DNA from: Guyparkeria hydrothermalis | GTDB lineage: Bacteria; Pseudomonadota; Gammaproteobacteria; Halothiobacillales; Halothiobacillaceae | Length of the DNA stretch: 64,000 nt | Assembly (NCBI RefSeq): GCF_023555385.1 | Contig: NZ_JAJSED010000001.1 | Location: 1,513,501 to 1,577,500 of the forward strand | Direction: 5' to 3' | Part shown: piece by piece, positions 53,643 to 62,393 of the stretch | How the letters are laid out: each line of letters begins with the position of its first letter | Position numbering within the stretch: position 1 is the stretch's first letter | Notes under the pieces: model-generated | The model's database searches: none | Told to the model about the DNA's origin: nothing | The model's input: only the letters and a program-made list of their open reading frames with translations | Program-made: the position numbers and the translations under genes

Positions 53643-54452
53643 ATGGCAACAAGGAAATTCCTATTCATTACCGCCACTTTGATAATGGCCGGATGCGCCG
53701 CAACCACGCAGTCACCTCGGCCAATAGACCAACTGCCGATGTACGGGGGCATGGATCGCTCAGCAATACCTGAATTGCATGAGGCAGATCAGCAATTCAT
53801 TGAGGACGTCTCGGAGGCATTCGGATCGCGCAAACAAGCGAGCCGGAAGTGGACCGACTACGGCATCCGTAAGTTCTTCGAAGGCCGAGGTCACCTGGCC
53901 ATGAAGCGATGCAATCAGGCGTGGTTGCTTGATCCGAGAAACGTTGAAGCCTACCGCTGCTTTGGCCTCGTAATGATGAACCGCGGAGCAACCGACAAAG
54001 CCATCCACAACCTGGAAAAAGCCCGCGAACTCACTCCCGAGAGCAGCGCAATCCTCGCGGACCTTGGGGCCACATACTCGATTCATGGAGCAAGCCCAGA
54101 CAGGACTGATGAGGAGCGCAAAGCCCTATATGCGAAATCGGACGAGCTGCACCAGCAAGCGGTCGAGATCGCACCGAACAACCCCCACGTCTACGAGTTC
54201 CGCGCACTATCTCTTCGTGAACGCGGGAAGAACGTCGCCGCCTGGGACGCGATAAGGAAAGTCCTCGGCCTTGGCGGCAGCGTCGACAGGCTGCTGTTCA
54301 CGAACATACTTAAATCCCTCGAGGAGGAGGGCTACGAAATTGCCAACGCAACGTACCCGCTTCAAGACGAGGACGCGGTAAATCGTCAAGACGAAAGCAC
54401 TGATCAAGTCAGTAGCGCTTCATCAACCACAACGAAAGGTTCAAAGGAGTGA
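53643..54452 (+). CDS. TPR-containing lipoprotein
   Basis: 269 residues with lipobox IMAGC (Cys18). Tetratricopeptide-like repeats span about 70-215 (CNQAWLLDPRNVEAYRCFGLVMM, AIHNLEKARELTPESSAILADLGATY, LHQQAVEIAPNNPHVYEFRALS). The tail is Ser/Thr/Gln-rich. It is likely a scaffold or assembly factor in the envelope. Its stop overlaps the GTG preceding the next lipoprotein, so the two are likely coupled. Confidence 0.82.
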   Translation: MATRKFLFITATLIMAGCAATTQSPRPIDQLPMYGGMDRSAIPELHEADQQFIEDVSEAFGSRKQASRKWTDYGIRKFFEGRGHLAMKRCNQAWLLDPRNVEAYRCFGLVMMNRGATDKAIHNLEKARELTPESSAILADLGATYSIHGASPDRTDEERKALYAKSDELHQQAVEIAPNNPHVYEFRALSLRERGKNVAAWDAIRKVLGLGGSVDRLLFTNILKSLEEEGYEIANATYPLQDEDAVNRQDESTDQVSSASSTTTKGSKE

Positions 54453-54454
54453 AC
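54439..54454 (+). promoter_or_regulatory. Ribosome site in a hairpin loop before the 54455 lipoprotein
   Basis: GTTC-AAAGGAGT-GAAC directly abutting the ATG at 54455; 4-bp stem with the Shine-Dalgarno in an 8-nt loop. Confidence 0.45.
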
Positions 54455-54904
54455 ATGATGAAGAAGCCCCTCGTTTACCTTGCCCTCGCCGCAACCATGA
54501 GCGGCTGCTCAACGGCCGGCAGCAGCCATCCCGACCATTCCGTGCAAGACGATCTTGCCGCTTGCCTCGCCCAGTTAACGAGCGAAAAGGACCTCTTGCT
54601 TGTAGAAGCGCCCGTTGCGAACAACTCGCTATCGAACGCCATCGTCAATGGGCTCGCCGGACACTCCCGAGCGGCGGATACGGTGACCTCGGCTTTGAGC
54701 AACCGCCACGGCCGCCCCGTGCTCGTTTTTGGTAAGAAGCAAGCCAACAACACCGCACTGCTGCGTGCGGCGCTGAAGTCTCTCCCCAATAACCCGGTCG
54801 CAAGCGAAGTCTGCCTTGCTGCGAGCGCATCCGGGGGAGAAGAACTGCGTCATCTGGCCGCATCGGGTGGTTTCGAACTCTTTTTCACGCGCACCGACGA
54901 CTGA
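54455..54904 (+). CDS. Small lipoprotein, unknown function
   Basis: 149 residues from ATG 54455 (a GTG at 54449 and a second ATG at 54458 are also in frame). Lipobox TMSGC (Cys18). The mature domain is alpha/beta with LLLVEAPVANNS, GRPVLVFGKKQANNTALLRAALKSLP and two further cysteines (DDLAACLAQ, SEVCLAASA). No family was recognised. Coupled to the TPR lipoprotein upstream. Confidence 0.75.
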   Translation: MMKKPLVYLALAATMSGCSTAGSSHPDHSVQDDLAACLAQLTSEKDLLLVEAPVANNSLSNAIVNGLAGHSRAADTVTSALSNRHGRPVLVFGKKQANNTALLRAALKSLPNNPVASEVCLAASASGGEELRHLAASGGFELFFTRTDD

Positions 54905-55014
54905 CCCCTGCTCCGCCCGGCAACCAATACCGCCCTGTCTCCCGCGATCACGGAGCCGATCGCAAAGGCGGGGTCTGAACCCTGCACGTGATGCATCACG
55001 CATTTTCCCAACCA

Positions 55015-55035
55015 ATCGATCAAGGAGTGATTGAT
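55015..55035 (+). promoter_or_regulatory. Ribosome site in a hairpin loop before the outer-membrane barrel gene
   Basis: ATCGATC-AAGGAGT-GATTGAT: a 7-bp stem with one G-U pair, 7-nt loop holding AAGGAGT; the stem includes the first two bases of the ATG at 55034. It is the strongest of the set. Confidence 0.55.
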
Positions 55036-55735
55036 GAAAAAGCAACTGCCCCTGGGCCTAGTAACGGCGGTTGGAATCGCCGCCAGCAACCTCGCCGCTG
55101 CAAGCGATGTCTACCTCAAAGGCGGCGTCGGCTGGGCACAGAACGAGGGCGAGACAGCGACCGTTGGCGATCTCGGCGCCCCACCCGACCGGGTTATGTT
55201 CGAGTCCGATGACTCGATCGCCTACCACCTCGGCGTCGGGTATCGACTGGCCGAATGGCTGGATACGGAGCTTTCCCTGAACCAGGTCGATGGGTTCGAC
55301 CTGAGTGGCCCATACGAGAATGACGGCAACCCCTCCGGCGAGATTGGCCGCACCGAGGTGGATACGACCTCGGTGATAATTCTCGGGCTTGTGAACCTGA
55401 GTGCCGTACTGGACGCCTCCTGGCCGGTCGAGCCATATGTCGGCCTTGGCGCGGGGTACGCGAGACACGACATGGCACGGTTCAACATCACGAACGACAG
55501 CGCCACGATCAACAGCGACACCAGCGGCGGATTCGCCTGGAAGGTACTTCTGGGGGCCACCTATCCGGTCAGCGAGCACATGTCCCTGGATGCTTCCTAT
55601 GCCTATACCGACTACGGCGAGGCGAAATCCAGTCTGGCAGCTTACGAGCGTGGTGGCGCCCTGCAGCTAAACTCGCCCCTGACAGTCGATATCCGGTCTC
55701 ATGAGCTCTCGCTTTCGCTACGATACCGACTATGA
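55034..55735 (+). CDS. Outer-membrane beta-barrel protein (OmpA/Opa-like)
   Basis: 233 residues; signal peptide to about ASNLAAA. The mature protein is an eight-strand barrel pattern: VYLKGGVGWAQNE, SIAYHLGVGYRLAEWLDTELS, WPVEPYVGLGAGYARHD, FAWKVLLGATYPVSEHMSLDASYAYTDYG and a C-terminal HELSLSLRYRL. The terminal strand does not end in Phe but in Leu. No signature separating adhesin from structural porin was seen. It follows the lipoprotein run and ends in an ATGA that opens a downstream frame through the G13 tract. Confidence 0.8.
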   Translation: MKKQLPLGLVTAVGIAASNLAAASDVYLKGGVGWAQNEGETATVGDLGAPPDRVMFESDDSIAYHLGVGYRLAEWLDTELSLNQVDGFDLSGPYENDGNPSGEIGRTEVDTTSVIILGLVNLSAVLDASWPVEPYVGLGAGYARHDMARFNITNDSATINSDTSGGFAWKVLLGATYPVSEHMSLDASYAYTDYGEAKSSLAAYERGGALQLNSPLTVDIRSHELSLSLRYRL

Positions 55736-55747
55736 CCCTCCAAACGA

Positions 55748-55760
55748 GGGGGGGGGGGGG
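55748..55760 (+). repeat. Homopolymeric G13 tract
   Basis: Thirteen consecutive G bases in a 65-bp gap between the barrel gene and the ATG of the metalloprotease-like gene. It lies in frame within an upstream extension (ATG 55732, overlapping the barrel stop) of that gene. Tracts this long commonly slip, giving phase variation. Confidence 0.9.
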
Positions 55761-55800
55761 AGGCAAGGGTGCGACGACACTCGTGGCACAATGCCGCCCG

Positions 55801-56370
55801 ATGTCTGCCGACCACTCCATCAAGCCCGGTTTCACTGCACCGCCCGAGGACCTCGTGGTCGACGAGGCGGCGGTGCTGCGCGTGGACGAGCTGCCACGCG
55901 GCGCGCTGGACACATTGGTGGAACGGTTCGGGCTGGCCCTGGTCTGGGTAAGGGACGGCGAGTCGATCCCGGGGAGTTTCTGGGGCGACGACGAGGCGGG
56001 GCTGATCGGCGAGAGGTTGTATGTCCGTCCGGATACGGCAGTGCATTCGGCCCTGCACGAATTCGCGCACCTCGTGTGCATGGATGCCGGCCGTCGGGCA
56101 GCGGCGCATACGGATGCGGGCAGCGACGATATCGAGGAGGAGGCGGTCTGCCACCTGCAGATCCTGATGGCCGATTACCTCGATGGTTTCGACCGCCAGC
56201 GGGCGCTGGCCGACATGCAGGCCTGGGGGTATTCGTTCCGTGTCGGCGCGCCGGCCGACTGGTTCCGCGAGGATGCTGACCGGGCAGTCGACTGGCTTGC
56301 CCGACATGATCTGATTCACGTGGCCGAGTCCGGTCCGACACCCACTTTCCGCACCCGAGGGAATACGTGA
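55801..56370 (+). CDS. Zincin-type HExxH protein
   Basis: 189 residues from ATG 55801. The motif VHSALHEFAHLVCM contains HExxH (86-90), with a downstream EEEA (about 112-115) that could supply the third zinc ligand, as in ImmA/IrrE-type or other small zincins. No signal peptide. An in-frame upstream ATG at 55732, overlapping the previous stop, would add 23 residues encoded across the G13 tract. No strong ribosome site is visible at 55801. Its stop overlaps the ampG start (GTGA). Substrate unknown. Confidence 0.7.
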   Translation: MSADHSIKPGFTAPPEDLVVDEAAVLRVDELPRGALDTLVERFGLALVWVRDGESIPGSFWGDDEAGLIGERLYVRPDTAVHSALHEFAHLVCMDAGRRAAAHTDAGSDDIEEEAVCHLQILMADYLDGFDRQRALADMQAWGYSFRVGAPADWFREDADRAVDWLARHDLIHVAESGPTPTFRTRGNT

Positions 56371-57602
56371 CCCGACTGCAACGCATCCGCGCTGTCGCCA
56401 CCTCGCCGAAACAGCTGGCCGTGCTGTTCCTCGGCTTTTCCTCCGGCCTGCCGCTGCTGCTCACCTCCGGCACGCTGCAGGCGTGGCTGACGATGGAGGA
56501 TATCGATCTCAAGACGATCGGCCTATTCGCGCTGGTCGGCCTGCCCTACACGGTGAAATTCCTCTGGGCGCCGATCCTCGACCGATGGTCGGTCGGCTAT
56601 TTCGCCCGCCGGCGCGGCTGGATGCTGCTGACCCAGTCGCTGATCGCCGCGGGGCTGCTGGGGCTGGCATTGAGCGACCCGCAGACGCAGATCTGGCAGA
56701 TCGCGATCTTCGCCCTGCTGGTGGCGTTCTTCTCCGCGACGCAGGACATCGCCATCGATGCCTGGCGGACGGATACGCTGGATGCGCCGGAACGCGGTCT
56801 GGGTGCGGCGGTGTTCGTGATGACGTACCGCATCGGCATGCTGGTGGCCGGGTCGCTCGCCCTGATCATGGGCGATCACATCGGCTGGCCGCTGACCTAC
56901 ACGGTGATGGCGCTGCTGATGGGCGTGGGTTTCGTCACCGCGTGGTTCGCCCCGGAGCGGGACACGCGGGATCTCGCGCCGCAGACGCTGGGTGCGGCGG
57001 TGATCGGGCCGATGAAGGCATTCTTCAGCCGCCCAGAGGCGTGGATGCTGATCGTGCTGGTGATCCTGTACAAGTTCGGCGATGCCTTTGCCGGCACGCT
57101 GACCACGGCCTTCCTGATCCGCGGGGCGGGCTTCACGGCGACCGACGTGGGGCTGATCAACAACGGGGCCGGTCTGATCGTGACCATCATCGGCGGGCTG
57201 TTTGGCGGGCTGTGGATGGTCCGTCTGGGCCTGTACCGGGCGCTGATGCTGTTCGGCGTGCTGCAGGCGGTCACCAACCTCGGCTATGCCTGGCTGTACG
57301 AGTGGAATGCCTACGGGCTGATGGTGACAGTGGTCTCGCTGGAGCATTTCGCCGGCGGGCTGGGCACGGCAGCCTTCGTCGCGCTGCTGATGTCCCTGTG
57401 CGACCGAAAGTATTCGGCCACTCAGTACGCGCTGCTCTCGGCGATCGCCTCGCTGGGACGGATTTACCTGGGTCCGACGGCCGGCTTTATCGTCGAGGCG
57501 GTCGACTGGACGATCTTCTTCATTCTCACGTTCTTTGCCGCCCTGCCCGGCCTGTGGCTCCTCTGGCGAGCCCGCCACACCATCCGCCGGCTGGACCAGT
57601 GA
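56367..57602 (+). CDS. ampG: AmpG-family muropeptide permease
   Basis: Imports anhydro-muropeptides from cell-wall turnover. It has 411 residues with 12 predicted helices. Family signatures: LFLGFSSGLPLLLTSGTLQAW, KFLWAPILDRW, SATQDIAIDAWRTDTL. The GTG start overlaps the zincin stop. E. coli AmpG has two extra helices and is longer (491). It fits with mpl, amgK and murU in this window as the uptake step of peptidoglycan recycling. Confidence 0.9.
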   Translation: MTRLQRIRAVATSPKQLAVLFLGFSSGLPLLLTSGTLQAWLTMEDIDLKTIGLFALVGLPYTVKFLWAPILDRWSVGYFARRRGWMLLTQSLIAAGLLGLALSDPQTQIWQIAIFALLVAFFSATQDIAIDAWRTDTLDAPERGLGAAVFVMTYRIGMLVAGSLALIMGDHIGWPLTYTVMALLMGVGFVTAWFAPERDTRDLAPQTLGAAVIGPMKAFFSRPEAWMLIVLVILYKFGDAFAGTLTTAFLIRGAGFTATDVGLINNGAGLIVTIIGGLFGGLWMVRLGLYRALMLFGVLQAVTNLGYAWLYEWNAYGLMVTVVSLEHFAGGLGTAAFVALLMSLCDRKYSATQYALLSAIASLGRIYLGPTAGFIVEAVDWTIFFILTFFAALPGLWLLWRARHTIRRLDQ

Positions 57603-57695
57603 CTGCCTCACCAAGGCCTGCGACGGAACCCGCCCGTACGCACCCTGTCTTCTGATCTACACTCGGCACACATCCAAACAACAGGAGCGAATGGA

Positions 57696-58154
57696 ATGAT
57701 TGCTCAAATCGGAAAAGTGCTGCTGGCCGCCAGCACAGGACTGCTGATCAGTCAGGCCAACGCTATGGCGCAACCGCCGGAACATGCCGGGCAGAACGCC
57801 CAGGGCAACCAGGAGCAGCACGCGATGGGCAATGCGCCCCAGCAGCGCGATCGCGATCGCTATCACATCTCCACGCGCGAACGCAGCCACATCCGCGACT
57901 GGTACAGCCGTAACCTGCCGCCGGGTCTGGCCAAGCAGGGCAAGATTCCGCCGGGCCACGCCAAGCGACTGCAACGCGGCTCGCCCTGGCCTCCGCGCGG
58001 CGTGGAGTACGAACCGCTACCGCGTGAACTGGTGCGCAACCTGTCGCCCCTGCCGGATCACATGCGGTATTACCGCGTCGGCACGGACGTCGTCATTGCC
58101 GATACGGCAGGCGAAGTGGTCAGCGATGTGGTCTATGACGTACTAAACCGTTAA
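57696..58154 (+). CDS. Secreted RcnB/CigR-like protein
   Basis: 152 residues; signal peptide to about ISQANAMA. A Gln/Asn/Arg-rich linker is followed by a C-terminal domain with IRDWYSRNLPPGLAKQGKIP, PPGHAKRLQRG and RYYRVGTDVVIADTAGEVV, ending DVVYDVL, the pattern of RcnB/CigR-type periplasmic proteins. CigR-like proteins have been linked to nickel homeostasis or virulence regulation in enterics; no role is claimed here. It has its own AGGAG ribosome site and terminator. Confidence 0.75.
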   Translation: MIAQIGKVLLAASTGLLISQANAMAQPPEHAGQNAQGNQEQHAMGNAPQQRDRDRYHISTRERSHIRDWYSRNLPPGLAKQGKIPPGHAKRLQRGSPWPPRGVEYEPLPRELVRNLSPLPDHMRYYRVGTDVVIADTAGEVVSDVVYDVLNR

Positions 58155-58172
58155 GATTTCTACCTGAACTCG

Positions 58173-58208
58173 GACCGGCGAGGCAGCCCCTTTGCCGGTC
58201 TTGTTTTT
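58173..58208 (+). terminator. Terminator after the RcnB-like gene
   Basis: GACCGGC pairs with GCCGGTC (14-nt loop), followed by TTGTTTTTTT. The T-run ends three bases before the earliest possible proQ start. Confidence 0.85.
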
Positions 58209-58238
58209 TTATTGATGCCAAGCCAAGCCGACCGAGAC

Positions 58239-59003
58239 ATGACCGCAGACGATTCCAAAGCCACCGGGGCCACCGGGCCGATGACGGAAGAGACCGAGGC
58301 CAACGGCGCCCCGAATGCCGAACCGGCCGAACAGGCGGAAGCCAAAACGGCGGAGGCAAGTGAAAAGCCGGCGGCCAATGACGGCGACAAGGGCGAGGCC
58401 CACCAGGCCAAGAAGCCTCGGGTGCATCCGCGCGAGGCGGTCAAGCTGTTCGAGGCGGCATGGCCGGAGGCCTTCTCGACGGATCCCAAGGCGGTCAAGC
58501 CGCTGGCAATCGGCATCCTGCAGCAGATTCTCGCCGAGCGACCGGCCGAGCTCGACGGCCTCAATTCCAAGGCGATCCGGGCGGCGATGAAGTTCTACAC
58601 GTCGCGACTGTCCTACCACTTCGCGATGAAGGATGCCGAGCACCGGGTCGACCTCAAGGGCGAACCGGCCGAGCCCATCGACGACAAGGCCCGCTCTCAC
58701 GCCGAGGAACAGATCAAGGCGATCCATGCCGCACGCGACGCCAAACGCGCCGAGCAGGGTGAGTCCGAGGAAAGCGGCGAGAAGAAGCCGCGCCGTCCGC
58801 GCAAGGGGGCCAACAAGCCGGCCGGCCGCAAGGGGGCAAAGGCCGCCCCGCGCGGCGAGGGCTCCAAGCGACATGGCGACCGCCGTTCGAAGAGCGGCAG
58901 GCCGCCAAAAGACAACCAGCCGGACCCGGCGCTCAAGAACATGAGCATGGAAGAAAAGCTAGACCGTCTCGCGCAACGCTTCGGTCAGGACGGGGTCAAA
59001 TAA
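58239..59003 (+). CDS. proQ: ProQ/FinO-domain RNA chaperone
   Basis: RNA-binding protein of the ProQ/FinO family. It has 254 residues from the ATG at 58239; an ATG at 58215 and TTG at 58212 lie next to the upstream T-run and have no ribosome site. Acidic Ala/Glu-rich N-terminus, FinO domain about 60-170 (REAVKLFEAAWPEAF, KPLAIGILQQILAE, IRAAMKFYTSRLSYHFAM, HRVDLKGEPAEPI), then a Lys/Arg/Gly-rich disordered tail and a C-terminal MSMEEKLDRLAQRF helix. The layout differs from E. coli ProQ in lacking a Tudor-like C-terminus. Confidence 0.88.
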   Translation: MTADDSKATGATGPMTEETEANGAPNAEPAEQAEAKTAEASEKPAANDGDKGEAHQAKKPRVHPREAVKLFEAAWPEAFSTDPKAVKPLAIGILQQILAERPAELDGLNSKAIRAAMKFYTSRLSYHFAMKDAEHRVDLKGEPAEPIDDKARSHAEEQIKAIHAARDAKRAEQGESEESGEKKPRRPRKGANKPAGRKGAKAAPRGEGSKRHGDRRSKSGRPPKDNQPDPALKNMSMEEKLDRLAQRFGQDGVK

Positions 59004-59165
59004 GCACCGTCCCGCCGCTCGAGGGTGTCCCTCGAGACTGCACGCACCTCCCTCAGCGGGAGCGGCGCCACTGCAGCGCCGCGCGGCTCAACCGCGCTCT
59101 TTCCACGACGCCTCACGCCGCAGACCACAAAACCGTCACCGCCCCATAGCCGCCACCAAACACCC

Positions 59166-59891
59166 ATGAGCCGACGCACGAAAACTGCGCGCAACAACCG
59201 CCCCATTCGCCGCTGGCTATGGCGCCTGTTCTGGCTCACGCTGCTCAGCTTCGTGCTGGTCCAGCTGTGGTTCTTCGTCCAGGTGTGGCACCTGCGGGAT
59301 CACAATCCCGAGACCACCGCCTTCATGCGCGAGCGGCTCGAAATGCTGCGTGGCATTCGCCCCGACATCCGCGCCAACCAGATCTTCGTGCCCATTGATG
59401 CCATCAGCCCCGCCGCACGCCGTGCCGTGGTCGCCTCGGAGGATGACCGATTCATGGATCACTTCGGCATCGACCTGAAGGGTCTGCGCCGGGCGATGGA
59501 ACGGAACATCGAAGCCGGCGGCATTGTCGAGGGCGGCTCGACCATCACACAGCAACTCGCCAAGAATCTCTTCCTGTCCGCAGATCAGTCTCTATGGCGC
59601 AAGGGCGAGGAAGCGCTGATCGCCCTGATGCTCGAGGCAACTCTGGGCAAGCGCCGCATCCTCGAGCTTTATCTCAACTACGCGGAATGGGGCAACCTCG
59701 TCTACGGCATCGAGGCCGCCGCCCGCATCTACTACGGAAAATCCGCCAGCCAACTGACGCGATACGAGGCCGCCAAGCTCGCCGCCATGCTTCCCAACCC
59801 GCGGTTCTACCAAGACAACCGCAATGCGCGGGGACTACAGGTGAGGACCAGTGCGGTGCTTGAGCGGATGGAGTATTCGCGGACGCCCTGA
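59166..59891 (+). CDS. mtgA: Monofunctional peptidoglycan glycosyltransferase
   Basis: Polymerises lipid II into glycan strands without a transpeptidase domain (GT51). It has 241 residues from the ATG at 59166. One N-terminal helix (about 19-41), then catalytic motifs ASEDDRFMDHFGID (active Glu), GGSTITQQLAKNLFLS and GKRRILELYLNYAEWG. It is convergent with the O-antigen-ligase-type gene, stops 23 bp apart. Confidence 0.94.
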   Translation: MSRRTKTARNNRPIRRWLWRLFWLTLLSFVLVQLWFFVQVWHLRDHNPETTAFMRERLEMLRGIRPDIRANQIFVPIDAISPAARRAVVASEDDRFMDHFGIDLKGLRRAMERNIEAGGIVEGGSTITQQLAKNLFLSADQSLWRKGEEALIALMLEATLGKRRILELYLNYAEWGNLVYGIEAAARIYYGKSASQLTRYEAAKLAAMLPNPRFYQDNRNARGLQVRTSAVLERMEYSRTP

Positions 59892-59914
59892 CGTCTATAC
59901 ACCCGCGTTCATCA

Positions 59915-61846
59915 CTACTCGCTCACGAATTCCCTCGCCCAGATGTTGGACGGGTCGTTCCGCATAAGGGAAGCTGCCATGCGGTGTGCTATTTGAAGCT
60001 CGCCGAGCTCTTCCGCCAACCGTCCGGCACGCTCAAGGACTTCCAGGCGATTTGCCTGATCCTCGTCACGTATTGCAAAAACTTTGGTCGCCCCCAAAAG
60101 CACAGCCAGAGCATCGGACTTCTTACCAGTCAGAACCAGCAAGTCCGACAGTTCAAGGTGCCCCGGCATGCAGAGTGGCAACTGCCGATTCACCGCTCGC
60201 AACTTGTTGATCGCCTCCGCGTACGTCTCCGAGTCAGTCACCCCCTGACGCTGGGCCACCCGCGTCGGGAACTCCGCAGCAATCGTCTGCGCCATGCAAT
60301 CCCGATCCTTGTAACGCAATAGCCGGTTTGCATTGTCGGTCGCCAGCTTCTCGGCCATTTCTTTGAGCGGTGGGATCGGCATGCTCGCCGCCTCGTTGAA
60401 CTCCGCGGCCATCGCATACTCGGTCGCCTTGGTATTCACCGGATAAAGTGTGCTCACTAATTGAGCCACTGGATACTGGTTCGCACCCACCCCTGTGGGC
60501 TGTTCGACATGCGGGCTATCGAGCGCCAAGAAGGACCCGATATAAGCATCTAGCAACATGCCGAGTGATAGCATGCCCACCAACACCCAAGGCAACAGTC
60601 CACGCGGCGGCTTTGAGATATCCATGGACGCCACCGAAACATAGCCACTCTCCTTTATCTTCAGGCGACTCAGACCTATCGCCAGCGTTAACCCGACGAG
60701 CATCGCGATGGCCGTCTCATAAAAAACAAAATTCACAAGTGCGTGGGCAAAAGCCGTCAAGGCACCGATCAGCAGAACCAGGGCAGAGAACCGGCCATCC
60801 GCTTCAGCCAGCTGGTCTCTTCGAGCGACCAAGACCCCGCTTCGGAGGAAAATCCAAAAGACTAAGATAGGAACCAATGCGAACATAAGGACGCCGGGCG
60901 CGCCGGTTTCCAATGCCAACTGGAGATAATCGTTGTGCGCCATGTCCCCGGTAGTTCCCGTCTCGTCAAGATGACGAAACTCAGGATAGTAGAGCTTGAA
61001 CGTGCCCAACCCGGTTCCCCAGAGGCCGTGATCATCAATAGCCTCTAGCGTCGAGTCCCAGATCAAAAACCGCGCCGTCTGGTCTGACGTCACGACAGAC
61101 TCCGCGCGATCGAGGAAGCTCACTCCCAATGACGCAGCACCCAACATTAGGCCGACCAGAACCGCTGTTGGCCCCTTCCACAAAACCGGCCGAGGCAACA
61201 CGCGCCAAAATCGCCAAGTGATGGCCAGATACAATAGCCCGCCACCTAAAAACGCGATCCAAGCCCCCCGCGATTGGGTTAGCACCAATGTCACCGCCAG
61301 CATCGTGATCGCCCCCAGCATCAGCTTGGAGCGCAAGCCGTCACGGTATTTTTCAACGTACTCCCCCAGAGCGACGAACATCGCGACGTTTACGAGGGCA
61401 GCAAAGGAGTTCGGGTCAATAAATGGCCCGCGTGCTCGAGGGCTTCCCAGGGCGTAATCCACAACGGCCACAATCGCAGTAAGTAGGACGATAACCAGCG
61501 CTCCGCAAAGCGGTCGGGAAACATGTTCTTGCGGCAAACGCACCGCCAAAGCGTAAGCGAGAACGAGCCAGCCGAAGGTGATCCAGTACCAGTACGAAAG
61601 ATAGGGCCACCCGCTCCAGAAGATGGACACAAGAGTCCATCCGAGAAACCCTGCCAACAAAGGGCCTACGAGGCTCGCGAAACCCAAGCCGCGCTGCCAC
61701 AGGAGCCCCTTTAGGTCCCAAAAGAGCACCTTTCCAGCGACGACAAAGGGAATTCCGATCAACGGCAGCCAGTATGCGTCCGATGGGCCGTGGAAAAACA
61801 TACTGGCCACAAAAGCCAGAAGAAAAAGAATAATAAGCAAACGCAT
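59915..61846 (-). CDS. O-antigen ligase/pilin glycosylase family protein (Wzy_C)
   Basis: 643 residues with about 12 helices (1-430) and a soluble periplasmic helical C-terminal region (about 440-643). Wzy_C-type features: VLTQSRGAWIAFLGGGLLYL, and GLWGTGLGTFKLYYPEF followed by AHNDYLQLALETGAPG. The extended C-terminus and position directly after pilA suggest a pilin O-oligosaccharyltransferase (TfpO/PglL type) rather than a lipopolysaccharide ligase; both remain possible. The ATG is four bases beyond the T-run of the pilA terminator, without a normal ribosome site, so expression likely depends on read-through. Confidence 0.8.
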   Translation of the reverse strand: MRLLIILFLLAFVASMFFHGPSDAYWLPLIGIPFVVAGKVLFWDLKGLLWQRGLGFASLVGPLLAGFLGWTLVSIFWSGWPYLSYWYWITFGWLVLAYALAVRLPQEHVSRPLCGALVIVLLTAIVAVVDYALGSPRARGPFIDPNSFAALVNVAMFVALGEYVEKYRDGLRSKLMLGAITMLAVTLVLTQSRGAWIAFLGGGLLYLAITWRFWRVLPRPVLWKGPTAVLVGLMLGAASLGVSFLDRAESVVTSDQTARFLIWDSTLEAIDDHGLWGTGLGTFKLYYPEFRHLDETGTTGDMAHNDYLQLALETGAPGVLMFALVPILVFWIFLRSGVLVARRDQLAEADGRFSALVLLIGALTAFAHALVNFVFYETAIAMLVGLTLAIGLSRLKIKESGYVSVASMDISKPPRGLLPWVLVGMLSLGMLLDAYIGSFLALDSPHVEQPTGVGANQYPVAQLVSTLYPVNTKATEYAMAAEFNEAASMPIPPLKEMAEKLATDNANRLLRYKDRDCMAQTIAAEFPTRVAQRQGVTDSETYAEAINKLRAVNRQLPLCMPGHLELSDLLVLTGKKSDALAVLLGATKVFAIRDEDQANRLEVLERAGRLAEELGELQIAHRMAASLMRNDPSNIWAREFVSE

Positions 61847-61849
61847 AAC

Positions 61850-61874
61850 AAAAAGGCGCGCCTCTCGGCGCGCC
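61850..61874 (-). terminator. pilA terminator abutting the next gene's start
   Basis: On the minus strand GGCGCGCC-GAGA-GGCGCGCC (8 bp, tetraloop) is followed by TTTTT. It lies 27 bp after the pilA stop and 4 bp before the ligase-type ATG. Confidence 0.92.
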
Positions 61875-61901
61875 CGGCTTAAATGGTTTTCTTTGTGCAG
61901 G

Positions 61902-62330
61902 TTACTGCTGACAAGAGCTCGGCGCCCACTGGGGCTCGTTCGTCGAGCAGTTCCAAGTCACTTGGGAGTCACCCGAGTTGAACGTGGGGGTCAGATCGAT
62001 GGTCATGCCGGACAACGGACTCGTGCTAGTCGCTGTCACGGTAATATCGGTGCCGTCCCATGCCACCGACTGAACGTGCGTCGATGAAGAGGAACTAAAG
62101 TTAACCGAGTTTGCCCCCGGCAGCTGATCGTACGTGATCGCATACTCAGCAACGGCCACCTTCGCCGGCGCGGCAGCAGTGATCAACTCGGTCGCTTGGG
62201 CGCGCTTGGTGTAATCCTGGTAAGCCGGGATGGCGATTGCGGCGAGGATGCCGATGATCGCCACGACGATCATCAGTTCGATCAGGGTGAAACCCTTCTG
62301 AACTTGCGTGTTCATTTGCTTCATCATCAT
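61902..62330 (-). CDS. pilA: Type IV major pilin
   Basis: Structural subunit of type IV pili. It has 142 residues. Short leader ending at KG, then the processed N-terminus [20 protein letters not shown], with Glu at mature position 5. Two cysteines near the C-terminus ([17 protein letters not shown]) form the usual D-region. AAAGGAG precedes the first of three ATG codons. A sigma-54 promoter lies about 65 bp upstream. It is followed by a strong terminator and then a possible pilin-glycosylating enzyme. Confidence 0.95.
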   Translation of the reverse strand: MMMKQMNTQVQKGFTLIELMIVVAIIGILAAIAIPAYQDYTKRAQATELITAAAPAKVAVAEYAITYDQLPGANSVNFSSSSSTHVQSVAWDGTDITVTATSTSPLSGMTIDLTPTFNSGDSQVTWNCSTNEPQWAPSSCQQ

Positions 62331-62393
62331 TGCGAGTTCTCCTTTGGAGCGTTGATCAACCGGGCCTCCTGGCCCTTGGCCACGGAATACCTA

